Origin: Companilactobacillus musae
GTDB taxonomy: Bacteria > Bacillota > Bacilli > Lactobacillales > Lactobacillaceae
Reading direction: 5' to 3'
Assembly: GCF_003967595.1 (NCBI RefSeq)
Contig: NZ_BIFW01000002.1
Coordinates: 248,001 to 312,000 of the forward strand
DNA: 64,000 bases
The first letter of the stretch is position 1, and each line of letters opens with the position of its first letter. Below, piece by piece: positions 15,277-23,504 of the stretch. The position numbers and the translations under genes were made by a program. The notes beneath the pieces were generated by a model, which did not search any database, was not told the origin of the DNA, and was given only the letters and a program-made list of their open reading frames with translations.

Positions 15277-16398
15277 TTATGATTTTGACTCAGTCAAACG
15301 TCGATTTGTCTCATTCTTAAACAATTGATAAATTGTCGCAGCTACTGGAACTCCTAGAAGCATTCCCACAATACCACCAAGTCCTCCACCAACAGTTATA
15401 GCAGCTAAAACCCAAATGCCCGGTAATCCAATTGATGTTCCAACAACTCGTGGATAAATCAAATTACTTTCAATTTGTTGCAACACCAAAATGAAAATAA
15501 CGAATAGAATTGCTTTCAATGGGGATTCTACAGCAATCAACAAGAACCCAACAGCACCACCAGCCCACGCTCCAAAGATAGGCACTAGCGATGTAATACC
15601 AACAAAGGCTCCAACTGGCAAGGCGTAAGGGAATCTGAAGATAAACATCCCTAAAGCACATAACGTTCCTAGTATTATTGCCTCTGTAACTTGTCCCACA
15701 ATAAAACTACTGAACATTTTATTAGTAACATCTAGAACATATTTAATCTTTTGAAGATGCTTTGATTTGATAAAAGCTCGTGAAGCTTTATCCAGTTGCA
15801 ATTTTAATTTATCTTTTGTCGCTAAAATATAAATTGCAAAAGTCAAAGCTAAAATAAAGTTAAAGATTCCCTTTGCTACACCCGTAACGATCTTAAAAGT
15901 AGAACCAAAAACTCCACCGACCCCTGATGATAAAAATTTCATCACTTTAGACTGAACCGACGACCAGTTAATATCAATTGATTTCAACTGATCTGGAATA
16001 GCCGAATGACTGTTTATATCTTTAGCCAAATTAGAAACATCACTGAAAAAGGCTGGAATTGATTTAAAGAAATCGGTCAAAGCACTGATAAATTGAGGCA
16101 AAACTAAACGAAAGACCCCAGTCATCACTAAAATGACAATAACCAATGCCAACACTATAACCAATGGACGTCTGAGTTTTTTCAGCCAACGATGTTTTGT
16201 ATTCGGAAACATATGCTTTTCCAAACGAACACACAAAATATTCAATGCGTACGCCAAAACTGCTCCTAAAATTAATGGCATAATCACACTTACAAGATTC
16301 AAAAATATTTGATAAATTTGTGCAGGATATACCAAAACAAATAGTACCAAAATTCCAATTATGCTGTATTTTATAATGCCTCGCCGATTTATTTCCAT
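15277..16398 (-). CDS. AI-2E family transporter (PerM/UPF0118)
   Basis: Start at ATG 16398 (MEINRRGIIK), because GAGGAG sits inside the longer frame just before it. The 373-residue protein has the PerM-type arrangement. Two N-terminal helices come first, then a soluble segment of about 110 residues (FISALTDFFKSIPAFFSDVS). Five or six C-terminal helices follow, with the conserved GQVTEAIILGTLCALG, VPIFGAWAGGAVGFLL and IESNLIYPRVVGTSIGLPG motifs. This family exports AI-2-like signals or acts in ion homeostasis. The substrate here is not known. Confidence 0.9.
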   Translation of the reverse strand: MEINRRGIIKYSIIGILVLFVLVYPAQIYQIFLNLVSVIMPLILGAVLAYALNILCVRLEKHMFPNTKHRWLKKLRRPLVIVLALVIVILVMTGVFRLVLPQFISALTDFFKSIPAFFSDVSNLAKDINSHSAIPDQLKSIDINWSSVQSKVMKFLSSGVGGVFGSTFKIVTGVAKGIFNFILALTFAIYILATKDKLKLQLDKASRAFIKSKHLQKIKYVLDVTNKMFSSFIVGQVTEAIILGTLCALGMFIFRFPYALPVGAFVGITSLVPIFGAWAGGAVGFLLIAVESPLKAILFVIFILVLQQIESNLIYPRVVGTSIGLPGIWVLAAITVGGGLGGIVGMLLGVPVAATIYQLFKNETNRRLTESKS

Positions 16399-16439
16399 AA
16401 ACTGTCTCCTCATAACTTGTCTAATTAATATAACATACT

Positions 16440-16483
16440 AAAAAAGCAGCACTCAATTCCCAAGCCCGAGAATCAAATACTGC
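16440..16483 (-). terminator. intrinsic terminator after the Rgg-type gene
   Basis: Arms GCAGCACTCAATTC (16446-16459) and GAATCAAATACTGC (16470-16483) pair with several G-U wobbles. On the minus strand they are followed by six T. Confidence 0.65.
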
Positions 16484-16493
16484 CTAATTAATA

Positions 16494-17357
16494 TTACAAG
16501 TTATTACTTGCGACCCAACGTTTAATAACTTCGATTTCTTTTTCATTTTGATTAAACTCTGAAAAGACCAAAGCCTTATTTATTAAGTTACGAACCTTCT
16601 TATTATTACCATTAACCCGATTTTCATTCATTGCTAATTGTGCATAAATTCTAGCAATATAATAAGTTACATGATTTTCAGAACAGATCTTAACACCATA
16701 ATTTAGCAAAGCATTAGCTGTTTCCAATTCATTTCTTTCGGAGTAATAAATTGCACAATAAAAAATGATATTAATATAACGCCAGATTTTAGAAACATCA
16801 TCTATGGACATTGTATAAATATTATTAAATACTTTGCTGAAATAATACTCACTCTTTTGATCATCACCCTGCTTAGCGTAAACCATTCCCATGCCTACAA
16901 AGGCTAGAAAGGTAAAAATCGTTTCGCCATGCGCATCCAATTCGGACAAAATACGATTAAAATCAAAAACCGCATCAAATAAATCACCATCATCTAAAAC
17001 ATTCAAATATCCTTTCAGATAATAGAACTGCATTAAAGCATCCTTATCATGTGCTAAATCTTCCGGATTAATTGCTTTAATAATTTTCCAAGAGTCTCGA
17101 TATTCTTGAATAATCAAATTAAATTCAGCCTGATTCATTTCTTTAACTACCTTTTGACTCTTAGTATCACTAACACCTATGATGCTGTCCAAAGATAGAT
17201 CCAAGCGATTGCATAATTGAATTAAAATCTTTAATGATGGTATTTTGCCATTATTCTCAAATTTACTTAATGTGGCTTGCGTACAAATGCCGCTACTTAG
17301 TTCTTTTTGGGAGAGACCTAATTCTTTTCTTTTATCAATAAACGTCTGTATATCCAC
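16494..17357 (-). CDS. Rgg-type regulator (XRE HTH plus TPR-like helices)
   Basis: This 287-residue protein has an N-terminal XRE domain (FIDKRKELGLSQKELSSGIC, TQATLSKFENNGKIPSLKIL). It is followed by about 200 residues of paired helices, including AFVGMGMVYAKQGDDQKSEY and YFSKVFNN, which resemble TPR repeats of the Rgg/GadR/MutR group. Such proteins often bind short hydrophobic peptide pheromones. The start is GTG at 17357 with AGGGG seven bases upstream. I searched both strands nearby for a short pheromone ORF with a ribosome site and found none, so the target and ligand are unknown. Its own terminator isolates it from the exporter downstream. Confidence 0.85.
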   Translation of the reverse strand: MDIQTFIDKRKELGLSQKELSSGICTQATLSKFENNGKIPSLKILIQLCNRLDLSLDSIIGVSDTKSQKVVKEMNQAEFNLIIQEYRDSWKIIKAINPEDLAHDKDALMQFYYLKGYLNVLDDGDLFDAVFDFNRILSELDAHGETIFTFLAFVGMGMVYAKQGDDQKSEYYFSKVFNNIYTMSIDDVSKIWRYINIIFYCAIYYSERNELETANALLNYGVKICSENHVTYYIARIYAQLAMNENRVNGNNKKVRNLINKALVFSEFNQNEKEIEVIKRWVASNNL

Positions 17358-17544
17358 GCCATCGCCCCTATATAATAATTTTATATCATAATTAATATAA
17401 TTATATACCCTTAGTTATATCATGTCATTGCTATGATTAATAGGTCGACAATTTGTCTTTTTATTATATATATATTTCATATGATATATAATATGAGAAC
17501 TGCTTATTATTATTCCATATTTAAATATTTAGCACTCATAAAAC

Positions 17545-17572
17545 AAAAAAGAATTGGAATTTCTTCCAATTC
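17545..17572 (-). terminator. intrinsic terminator of the opuA operon
   Basis: GAATTGGAA (17551-17559) and TTCCAATTC (17564-17572) around a four-base loop, followed on the minus strand by CTTTTTTG. It lies directly after the binding-protein stop codon. Confidence 0.8.
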
Positions 17573-17580
17573 TTTTTATT

Positions 17581-18486
17581 TTATTTATTTTTTAAATCAC
17601 TAATGGAATTAATGTTAGTCATATATTTTGGAACAGCTAGCCCTACTCGAGCGCCCTCCAAATTGGCACCTAAATCTTCAAATCTACCCTTATAATCAGA
17701 ATAGAACTTAGCTGAAGTCTTAGGCAACCATGCACTAACCGTTGCATCGGCAGCCTTAGTGGCAATTGATGCCCAAACCGGTTGCATTTCCATTGATTGG
17801 ATCGTTACTTTATAACCTTGATCTCTCAATACTTGAGCAATCACGTTAGTTGAAGCAATTTCTGAATCCCAAGCCACATAAGTTAACTTGATCGACTTAC
17901 CATGAACCTTCTTAACCCCTTTAGTCCATTGTTGAACCGTTTGAGGATTCTTCTTGATCCACTGTTTAGCAGCCTTTTCTGGATCTACACCATTATTAAC
18001 TTTTAACATAACATCAGACATCTGTGAAGGTGTCCAATGGAAACGACTTAAAATCGTATAAGCTTCTGGTGAATCTTTCTTTAAGCCTTTACGAACGATT
18101 GTACTGATATGTTCAGCCTTACCGTAAGTATTCTTAGGATCTTTCAAAAACTTCAATTGATATTTTTTAAACATCCAATGTGGTTGCCAACCAGTGATAA
18201 CGATTGATTGTTTATTTTTATATGCTTTATCAAGTGTACTTGTCATGGCTGAAGTTGAACTTGGCTGCAATTGCCAATTATTCTTTTCCAAGCCATAATC
18301 TTTCAAAGCTGTTTGTGTTGAAGCCATAACACCAGCACCAGCATCAATACCAGTAATAGTGTAATTAATCTGTGGGCCCAACTTTTCCTTACTATTGTAC
18401 GGAGCTGTCTGGGAACTACATGCGGAAATAATTGGGATAATTAGTAATGCTAATAAGAAAAGTTTGATAAACTTTTGTTTCTTCAA
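17581..18486 (-). CDS. opuAC: Glycine betaine ABC transporter substrate-binding lipoprotein
   Basis: This 301-residue lipoprotein has an ISAC lipobox at about residue 22 and the OpuAC fold for quaternary amines. The start is TTG at 18486 behind GGAGGG. The lobe order looks permuted relative to ProX. The segment KLTYVAWDSEIASTNVIAQV, which normally opens the mature protein, lies in the C-terminal half, whereas the first half begins with DAGAGVMASTQTALKDYGL. Tryptophans likely to form the betaine cage include those in TGWQPHW and SAWLPKT. It is the last gene of the operon, ten bases after the permease stop, and would capture compatible solutes during osmotic stress. Confidence 0.92.
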   Translation of the reverse strand: MKKQKFIKLFLLALLIIPIISACSSQTAPYNSKEKLGPQINYTITGIDAGAGVMASTQTALKDYGLEKNNWQLQPSSTSAMTSTLDKAYKNKQSIVITGWQPHWMFKKYQLKFLKDPKNTYGKAEHISTIVRKGLKKDSPEAYTILSRFHWTPSQMSDVMLKVNNGVDPEKAAKQWIKKNPQTVQQWTKGVKKVHGKSIKLTYVAWDSEIASTNVIAQVLRDQGYKVTIQSMEMQPVWASIATKAADATVSAWLPKTSAKFYSDYKGRFEDLGANLEGARVGLAVPKYMTNINSISDLKNK

Positions 18487-18496
18487 AAAATCCCTC

Positions 18497-19360
18497 CTAG
18501 TTTTTTCTGCGTGTTCTTGTTAATGATTGAGTTAATCTATCTAAGATAATCGCCAAAATAACAATTGCCAAACCAGCTGAGAAACCATTACCAGCATCAT
18601 TTCTACCAACGGCGAAGTAAACTTTAGTACCAAGTCCCATAGCACCGATCATAGAAGCAATAACAACCATAGATAATGAAAGCATCATACTCTGGTTGAC
18701 ACCAGCCATTAAACTACTTTTAGCAATTGGCAATTCAACCTTAAACAATTTTTGCCATTCTGTTGATCCAAATGAATCAGCAGCTTCAATCAATTCATCA
18801 GGAACTTCTCGAATACCCATGTTAGTCATTCTAACTGTTGGTGGCATAGCGAAAATAACTGATGCGACGATACCAGGAACCATACCGATGCCAAACAAAG
18901 CAACTGCTGGAATCAAGTAAACGAAGGCTGGCATTGTCTGCATAAAATCAAGTACTGGTTTCAAAATAACTTCAGCAACATGACTTTTAGCCATTAAAAT
19001 TCCCAATGGAATACCGATGACTAAAGCAATTAAACTAGAGGTTAAAACCAATGTTAATGTTTGGGTCATATCACGCCAATAATTCAAATTCCAAATCAAA
19101 AGTAAACCTAAGAATTCAAATATCAATAAGCCCCAATTTTGTTTATCACGATTAACGTAATAAGTTAAAGCTAGAACTAAAACAATAAATAACCAAATTG
19201 GAATTAAATCAAAGACCCATTGAAAGGCATTGTTAATAGAACCAATAAAGTTAGTAATAGCATTGAAAAAGCCTGTAAATTGAACTAACCAATTAACAAA
19301 ATTATCAATCCAGTGAGCTAATGGAAGTTCTGGAATACTACCTAAAATTAAACTATTCAA
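18497..19360 (-). CDS. opuAB: Glycine betaine ABC transporter permease
   Basis: The 287-residue permease has an N-terminal amphipathic and hydrophobic region (IDNFVNWLVQFTGFFNAITN). The ProW core follows: LTLVLTSSLIALVIGIPLGI, the PVLDFMQTMPAFVYLIPAVA segment and an EAA loop DELIEAADSFGSTEWQKLFK. The start is TTG at 19360, with GAGGTGAG upstream inside the ATPase gene, which it overlaps by 8 bases. It forms the membrane pore of the osmoprotectant importer. Unlike Lactococcus OpuABC, the binding protein is encoded separately. Confidence 0.92.
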   Translation of the reverse strand: MNSLILGSIPELPLAHWIDNFVNWLVQFTGFFNAITNFIGSINNAFQWVFDLIPIWLFIVLVLALTYYVNRDKQNWGLLIFEFLGLLLIWNLNYWRDMTQTLTLVLTSSLIALVIGIPLGILMAKSHVAEVILKPVLDFMQTMPAFVYLIPAVALFGIGMVPGIVASVIFAMPPTVRMTNMGIREVPDELIEAADSFGSTEWQKLFKVELPIAKSSLMAGVNQSMMLSLSMVVIASMIGAMGLGTKVYFAVGRNDAGNGFSAGLAIVILAIILDRLTQSLTRTRRKN

Positions 19361-20564
19361 AATCGCTCACCTCATTTCCTGCTAAAGCACCTAGAACGGC
19401 ACCACGAACAATAATTCCTCGTAATTGCTTCTTATCGTTGATAACGGCAAATGGAATACCTGTTTGTGAAATATCGTCCATTAGGTCAGAAATTGGTGTA
19501 TCTTCAGCTGTTGTTGGAACCTTAGTTTGAATAATAGGTGTAATATCCCCTTTCTTCTCACGAACTAATTTAATAACATCATTGGCATCGACGACACCAA
19601 GTAATTTACGTTCGTTGTTAACAATATAAGCAGTTGAAACTTCGTTAGCCTTCATCATCTTCAAGGTCAAACGAGGACCAGCCTTTTCAATATTGATTGT
19701 CATTGGACGAATCATTACGTTACCTGCAGTAAGAACCTTACTACGATCAACGTTTTCGATAAATTCTTCAACATATTCATTAGCTGGATGTGTCAAAATA
19801 TCTTCCGGAGTACCAGTTTGAATTACCTTAGCATCCTTCATGATCATGATTCTATCACCGATCTTCAAAGCCTCATTTAAATCATGACTAATAAAGATAA
19901 TTGTCTTGTGTAATCTTTCTTGAATATCCAAGAGTTGATCTTGCATATCAGTTCTATTCAATGGATCAAGGGCTGAAAAGGCCTCATCCATTAATAGTAT
20001 TTCGGGATCATTTGCTAAAGCACGAGCCAATCCAACACGTTGCTGCATACCACCTGATAATTGATCAGGGTATTCATCGTTATAGCCGGTAATACCGACT
20101 GTTTCCAAAGCATCTTTGGCTTTTTTCTCGCGAGTATCTTTATCTACACCTTGAATTTCCAAGCCGTATTCAGCATTTTCCAAAATTGTTCGATTAGGTA
20201 ATAATCCAAAGTTTTGGAAAACCATACTCATTTTCTTACGACGGACTTCACGAAGTTTCTTTTTATCCATCTTCATTAAATTCTCGCCATCAATCAAGAT
20301 TTCACCTTCTGTAGGCTCAATAAGACGATTGATCATTCTTACTAATGTTGACTTACCACTACCTGATAGACCCATGATAACAAAAATTTCGCCATCGTAG
20401 ATTTTGAAATCTGCTCGGTCGACACCAAGTGTAGCACCTGTTTCCTTGAGAATTTCCGATTTATCTTTTCCCTGTCTGCTTAACTCTTTGGCTTTGTTGA
20501 TACGTTTACCAAAAATCTTAGTTAAGTTTTTGACTTCTACTTTTGTACTCTTATTAGTACTCAT
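19353..20564 (-). CDS. opuAA: Glycine betaine ABC transporter ATPase with CBS domains
   Basis: Start at ATG 20564 (MSTNKSTKVE) behind GGGGGATTT; an ATG 11 codons upstream has no ribosome site. The 403-residue ATPase contains Walker A GLSGSGKST, signature LSGGMQQRVGLARAL, Walker B ILLMDEAFSALD and H-loop ISHD. A C-terminal tandem CBS pair spans about residues 285-395 (MKANEVSTAYIVNNERKLLG, ISDLMDDISQTGIPFAVIND). CBS modules in OpuA-type ATPases sense ionic strength or cyclic di-AMP, so gating by the cell's osmotic state is expected. It is the first gene of the operon. Confidence 0.93.
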   Translation of the reverse strand: MSTNKSTKVEVKNLTKIFGKRINKAKELSRQGKDKSEILKETGATLGVDRADFKIYDGEIFVIMGLSGSGKSTLVRMINRLIEPTEGEILIDGENLMKMDKKKLREVRRKKMSMVFQNFGLLPNRTILENAEYGLEIQGVDKDTREKKAKDALETVGITGYNDEYPDQLSGGMQQRVGLARALANDPEILLMDEAFSALDPLNRTDMQDQLLDIQERLHKTIIFISHDLNEALKIGDRIMIMKDAKVIQTGTPEDILTHPANEYVEEFIENVDRSKVLTAGNVMIRPMTINIEKAGPRLTLKMMKANEVSTAYIVNNERKLLGVVDANDVIKLVREKKGDITPIIQTKVPTTAEDTPISDLMDDISQTGIPFAVINDKKQLRGIIVRGAVLGALAGNEVSDFE

Positions 20565-20621
20565 TAAATCCCCCATTCTTGGAATTGAAACAAACAAAGT
20601 TTATGTTCATTAATTAGAAAT

Positions 20622-20655
20622 AAAAAAGCTGTTATTTAACAAAAGAAATAACAAC
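20622..20655 (-). terminator. terminator-like hairpin in the opuA leader
   Basis: On the minus strand GTTGTTATTT pairs with AAATAACAGC around an eight-base loop (20628-20655), followed by a run of six T. It lies about 60 bases upstream of the opuAA start and downstream of the terminator of the preceding merR gene. The rest of 20565-20954 is AT-rich intergenic DNA with two more hairpins (20731-20767 and about 20818-20848) and no ORF that I can support. Confidence 0.45.
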
Positions 20656-20726
20656 GACCCTTATAACCCTAACAAATATAATTTAGTTATGCAAATTATT
20701 AGATTTATTGTAAGCCGTTTATTCCA

Positions 20727-20767
20727 CAAAAAAAGACCATAATTTAATTTTTACAAATCATGATCTT
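20727..20767 (-). terminator. candidate terminator of the MerR gene
   Basis: AAGACCATAATTT (20733-20745) and AAATCATGATCTT (20755-20767) pair with wobbles and are followed on the minus strand by a run of seven T. It lies about 190 bases after the merR stop. Confidence 0.5.
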
Positions 20768-20954
20768 TTATAGTTATGATATAGCTTTGAGCATAGTTAA
20801 AAGAATTATATTCTCACAGAAAAAAATATATTTAAATTTTTTTCTGCCGATAATAGGATTCGACCACAAAAAATAGTGCCAATCAAAGTTTTTTTAAGAA
20901 ATTGTTTATATATTTTTTCACTTTTCTTCCATTATATGTCGATTTTTTGCAATC

Positions 20955-21371
20955 TTAATTTAAGTGCATTTCTTCTTTAACATATTTCTCCGTTCCATCA
21001 GAAGTAGCCTTACCATAATATGCACATTTAAAATTAATTGTATCCAAAGTTTCTTGTAATTGTTTCATTTGTTCTTGTACGGAAACTCTTAATTCTTGAA
21101 ACATCTGAGAACGTTCATTCAATGTTTTATCACCTTGTAGAGTCCATTGAACAAATTGCTTAATATCTTTAATGGGCATTCCTGCGTTCTTAAGACATTC
21201 AACGATTTTCAATGTGCTGACATTATCTTCATTGAAACGTCTAACTCCAGCAGCGTTTTTATTTAAATTAGGAATCAGGCCTTCTTTGTCATAATAGCGA
21301 ATCGTGGGAACTGATAAACCGAACATTTCAGCTACCTCCCCAATCGAATAAGTAACGGCCATTTCTTGCAT
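20955..21371 (-). CDS. MerR family transcriptional regulator
   Basis: The ATG at 21371 is preferred because AGGAGG lies nine bases before it; another ATG six bases upstream would be only three bases from that site. The 138-residue protein has the MerR winged helix (YSIGEVAEMFGLSVPTIRYY, DKEGLIPNLNKNAAGVRRFN). A coiled-coil dimer helix (ELRVSVQEQMKQLQETLDTI) and a short C-terminus with a single cysteine (FKCAYYGKA) complete it. This resembles the YhdM/AdhR-like subgroup. An inverted repeat lies upstream at 21405-21421. The target is not evident; the SemiSWEET gene upstream is the closest neighbour. Confidence 0.88.
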   Translation of the reverse strand: MQEMAVTYSIGEVAEMFGLSVPTIRYYDKEGLIPNLNKNAAGVRRFNEDNVSTLKIVECLKNAGMPIKDIKQFVQWTLQGDKTLNERSQMFQELRVSVQEQMKQLQETLDTINFKCAYYGKATSDGTEKYVKEEMHLN

Positions 21372-21404
21372 AAACATTTTCCTCCTAATGAATTACGAGT
21401 TCTC

Positions 21405-21421
21405 CTTAACCTAAAGTTAAG
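21405..21421. promoter_or_regulatory. candidate MerR operator
   Basis: CTTAAC, five-base spacer, GTTAAG: a perfect 6-bp dyad upstream of merR. AdhR/YhdM-like MerR regulators bind related CTTAACTxxAGGTTAAG-type sites. I could not place convincing -10 and -35 boxes around it. Confidence 0.4.
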
Positions 21422-21477
21422 TTTAGATATTAAAGTGATAATAACATTTAAACTGATTTTTCCCAAAAGAAGACTAC

Positions 21478-21507
21478 TAAAAAGCCCAACGATTGATGCT
21501 CGTTGGG
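21478..21507 (-). terminator. intrinsic terminator after SemiSWEET gene
   Basis: CCCAACGA (21485-21492) and TCGTTGGG (21500-21507) around a seven-base loop, with CTTTTTA following on the minus strand. Confidence 0.8.
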
Positions 21508-21534
21508 TTCTATTACGAATTATCTTGTCAAAAA

Positions 21535-21849
21535 TTAATGGATATATACTGTAACGACAGTAATTAAGCCAAATAAAACACCTGGTACATTTGAAATAAT
21601 TATTGGCCAATCCTTATAAGTTTTAAGCCAACCATAACCGGTCCATAGACATCCATTGATCATTGCCACAAATGGCTGTAAAGGATTAACCGGATTACCT
21701 GAAAAATTGGCTATTATTTGTGGAACATAAGAAACATACATAGCAATACACGTAAAGGTTGCTAGTTTACTAAGCAGTTTCAACATTTTAACTTTTTTGG
21801 GATCAACTGCATCTTTTCCCTTCGGATATTCACCATTATCAACTCTCAT
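21535..21849 (-). CDS. SemiSWEET (MtN3/PQ-loop) family sugar transporter
   Basis: Start at ATG 21849 (MRVDNGEYPK), since GAGGAG lies nine bases upstream and inside the longer frame. The 104-residue protein has three membrane helices, the half-size layout of bacterial SemiSWEETs. The PQ motif (MYVSYVPQIIANFSG) is in the first helix and a NGCLWTGYGWLKTYKDWP segment in the second. These proteins dimerise to form a facilitative sugar pore. The N-terminal 35 residues before the first helix are charged. It is a single-gene unit with its own terminator. Confidence 0.88.
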   Translation of the reverse strand: MRVDNGEYPKGKDAVDPKKVKMLKLLSKLATFTCIAMYVSYVPQIIANFSGNPVNPLQPFVAMINGCLWTGYGWLKTYKDWPIIISNVPGVLFGLITVVTVYIH

Positions 21850-21916
21850 AGTAATCATCTCCTCACAATTAAGGATAACACTAACATTCAAATTTTCCTT
21901 TAATTTTAATCACCAT

Positions 21917-21972
21917 AAAATGCCCCATAGCTATTAGATAAAGTTCTAACAACCTTGCGGCATTTTAAGTTT
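21917..21972 (-). terminator. intrinsic terminator of the dlt operon
   Basis: AAAATGCC (21917-21924) pairs with GGCATTTT (21959-21966). It lies 12 bases after the dltD stop codon. The loop is long and the T-run modest. Confidence 0.5.
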
Positions 21973-21977
21973 GAGTC

Positions 21978-23246
21978 TTATTTATTATTTGAAAATTTTG
22001 TATTATTGGCCCATGTATCAGTTAAGAAGTAGCTGTCCATCTTATATTGAGTATTCTTAGGATTTGCCTTCTTATCCTTATAATATCCCTTAAGATGGTG
22101 ATCTAACATCAACCAACCACGCCATCCCATATGGATAGTATCTTCAGCAATATAGTTAGAATTTTTAACATTAGATAAATCAACGATATTATTAAAACCT
22201 TGTGATCTCAATTGATACTTGATCTTAGTATCAAAGTTTGTAATAGAACTCATTGGCATACCAGTGTATTTAACCCAGTAAGGATTGATTGGTTGAATGA
22301 CAAACATTACTTCAACTTTGTTTTGAGCAAACATATAAAGCAAAGCTTCAAAGTCATTATATTCTGGTGAATGTGTATAAGTAACATGCTTATGCGCATT
22401 CTTATAAATATCAATTCTCTTCTTCAATTGTTTCTTATAGAAAGAATTGCCAATTTGTAAGTCATTATCAGTTGAATGTTTCTCAGCTAATTTAATCGCT
22501 AATTTATTCAAATGCTTGTAGTCATATGTATCAGGCAATTGGCTTGAAGCTTTCTTGATCATATTCTCATGATCATTCATCGAAACTGAACCGAATAAAT
22601 TATCTTGGCTTTGTAAACTTGAGCGAGCAAAGTTTTTGATATAAAAACGTTGGAAACTAGTAATTTGTTTGCCTTCAGAAATACGCTCTAGTGCACCATC
22701 TTCGATAGGTCCTTTACTGACGCCTAGATCAAGGATTCTTCCAGCAACGTATTTGTTCATCGCCTTATCGCCGTGATCTGAATTCAAAATAAAACCAGTC
22801 AATTGAAGTGGTGATAAGAAGTATTTGAAAGCATCTGATGGAACACCAGATTTTGTAAACCATTGTGGAGAAATAATCATAACAGCTTTATTTCCCTTTA
22901 AATTGGCCATCCCACCAACATTCATGGCTTGCGTCAATGAAGCTGTACCGGGATTACCTTGCAAGAATGGTTTATTCTTCCAATTATATTTTTGTGCCAT
23001 GGAAGATGGATGGAACGGATCCATTCTAGAAAGTTCTGATGAACCAATGATAGGAATGTAATTTTCCTTCTCGGCAGCATTCTTCAAGCTTTCACCTTTT
23101 AGAACACGAACATCAAGTGAAGTAGCAGCTTGTTGAACTTTTTGTGGTGTCACTGTCTTAAAGTTGATTGGTGCCCAGAGAAGGATCAATAAAGCAGCAA
23201 TGGCAACTATAACAGGTCCAAAAATCATCCATAACTTTTTTTTCAT
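21978..23246 (-). CDS. dltD: D-alanyl-lipoteichoic acid biosynthesis protein DltD
   Basis: The 422-residue protein has one N-terminal membrane anchor (FGPVIVAIAALLILLWAPIN) and an extracellular SGNH-like domain. The catalytic serine lies in IIGSSELSRMDPFHPSSM near residue 68, with downstream VMFVIQPINPYWVKYTG and the histidine motif DTIHMGWRGWLMLDHHLKG. DltD completes D-alanine transfer to lipoteichoic acid outside the membrane. It starts three bases after the dltC stop. It is the last gene of the operon, before the terminator at 21917-21972. Confidence 0.96.
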   Translation of the reverse strand: MKKKLWMIFGPVIVAIAALLILLWAPINFKTVTPQKVQQAATSLDVRVLKGESLKNAAEKENYIPIIGSSELSRMDPFHPSSMAQKYNWKNKPFLQGNPGTASLTQAMNVGGMANLKGNKAVMIISPQWFTKSGVPSDAFKYFLSPLQLTGFILNSDHGDKAMNKYVAGRILDLGVSKGPIEDGALERISEGKQITSFQRFYIKNFARSSLQSQDNLFGSVSMNDHENMIKKASSQLPDTYDYKHLNKLAIKLAEKHSTDNDLQIGNSFYKKQLKKRIDIYKNAHKHVTYTHSPEYNDFEALLYMFAQNKVEVMFVIQPINPYWVKYTGMPMSSITNFDTKIKYQLRSQGFNNIVDLSNVKNSNYIAEDTIHMGWRGWLMLDHHLKGYYKDKKANPKNTQYKMDSYFLTDTWANNTKFSNNK

Positions 23247-23249
23247 AAT

Positions 23250-23489
23250 CTATTCCAATTCTTGTACTTGTTGAGCAATTTTGTTAACTGTTGACCATTG
23301 TGAACGATCAAATTCAGAAACTGGTACTTGAATACCAAAAGTATCTTGTAATGTTACTAGAACCTCTACCGTTGCCATTGAATCAAGAACACCATCTTTG
23401 AATAGATCTTGGTCAGCGTCTTGGCCAGCATCATCCAAACCTGTAACATCTTGTAAAATACCTACAATTTTTTCTTTAATATCATCCAT
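23250..23489 (-). CDS. dltC: D-alanine carrier protein DltC
   Basis: The 79-residue acyl-carrier-type protein has the phosphopantetheine attachment site GVLDSMATVEVL, with the modified serine at residue 37. Acidic helices are typical of carrier proteins. It is loaded with D-alanine by DltA and delivers it to the DltB channel. It lies 15 bases after dltB and 3 bases before dltD. Confidence 0.97.
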   Translation of the reverse strand: MDDIKEKIVGILQDVTGLDDAGQDADQDLFKDGVLDSMATVEVLVTLQDTFGIQVPVSEFDRSQWSTVNKIAQQVQELE

Positions 23490-23504
23490 AATAAACTCTC
23501 CTAT

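Noticed and set aside
17432-17602. 56-codon ORF on the plus strand upstream of the Rgg-type gene, considered as a pheromone or small protein gene
   Set aside because: No ribosome binding site, extremely AT-rich composition, and it runs through the opuA terminator into the end of opuAC.
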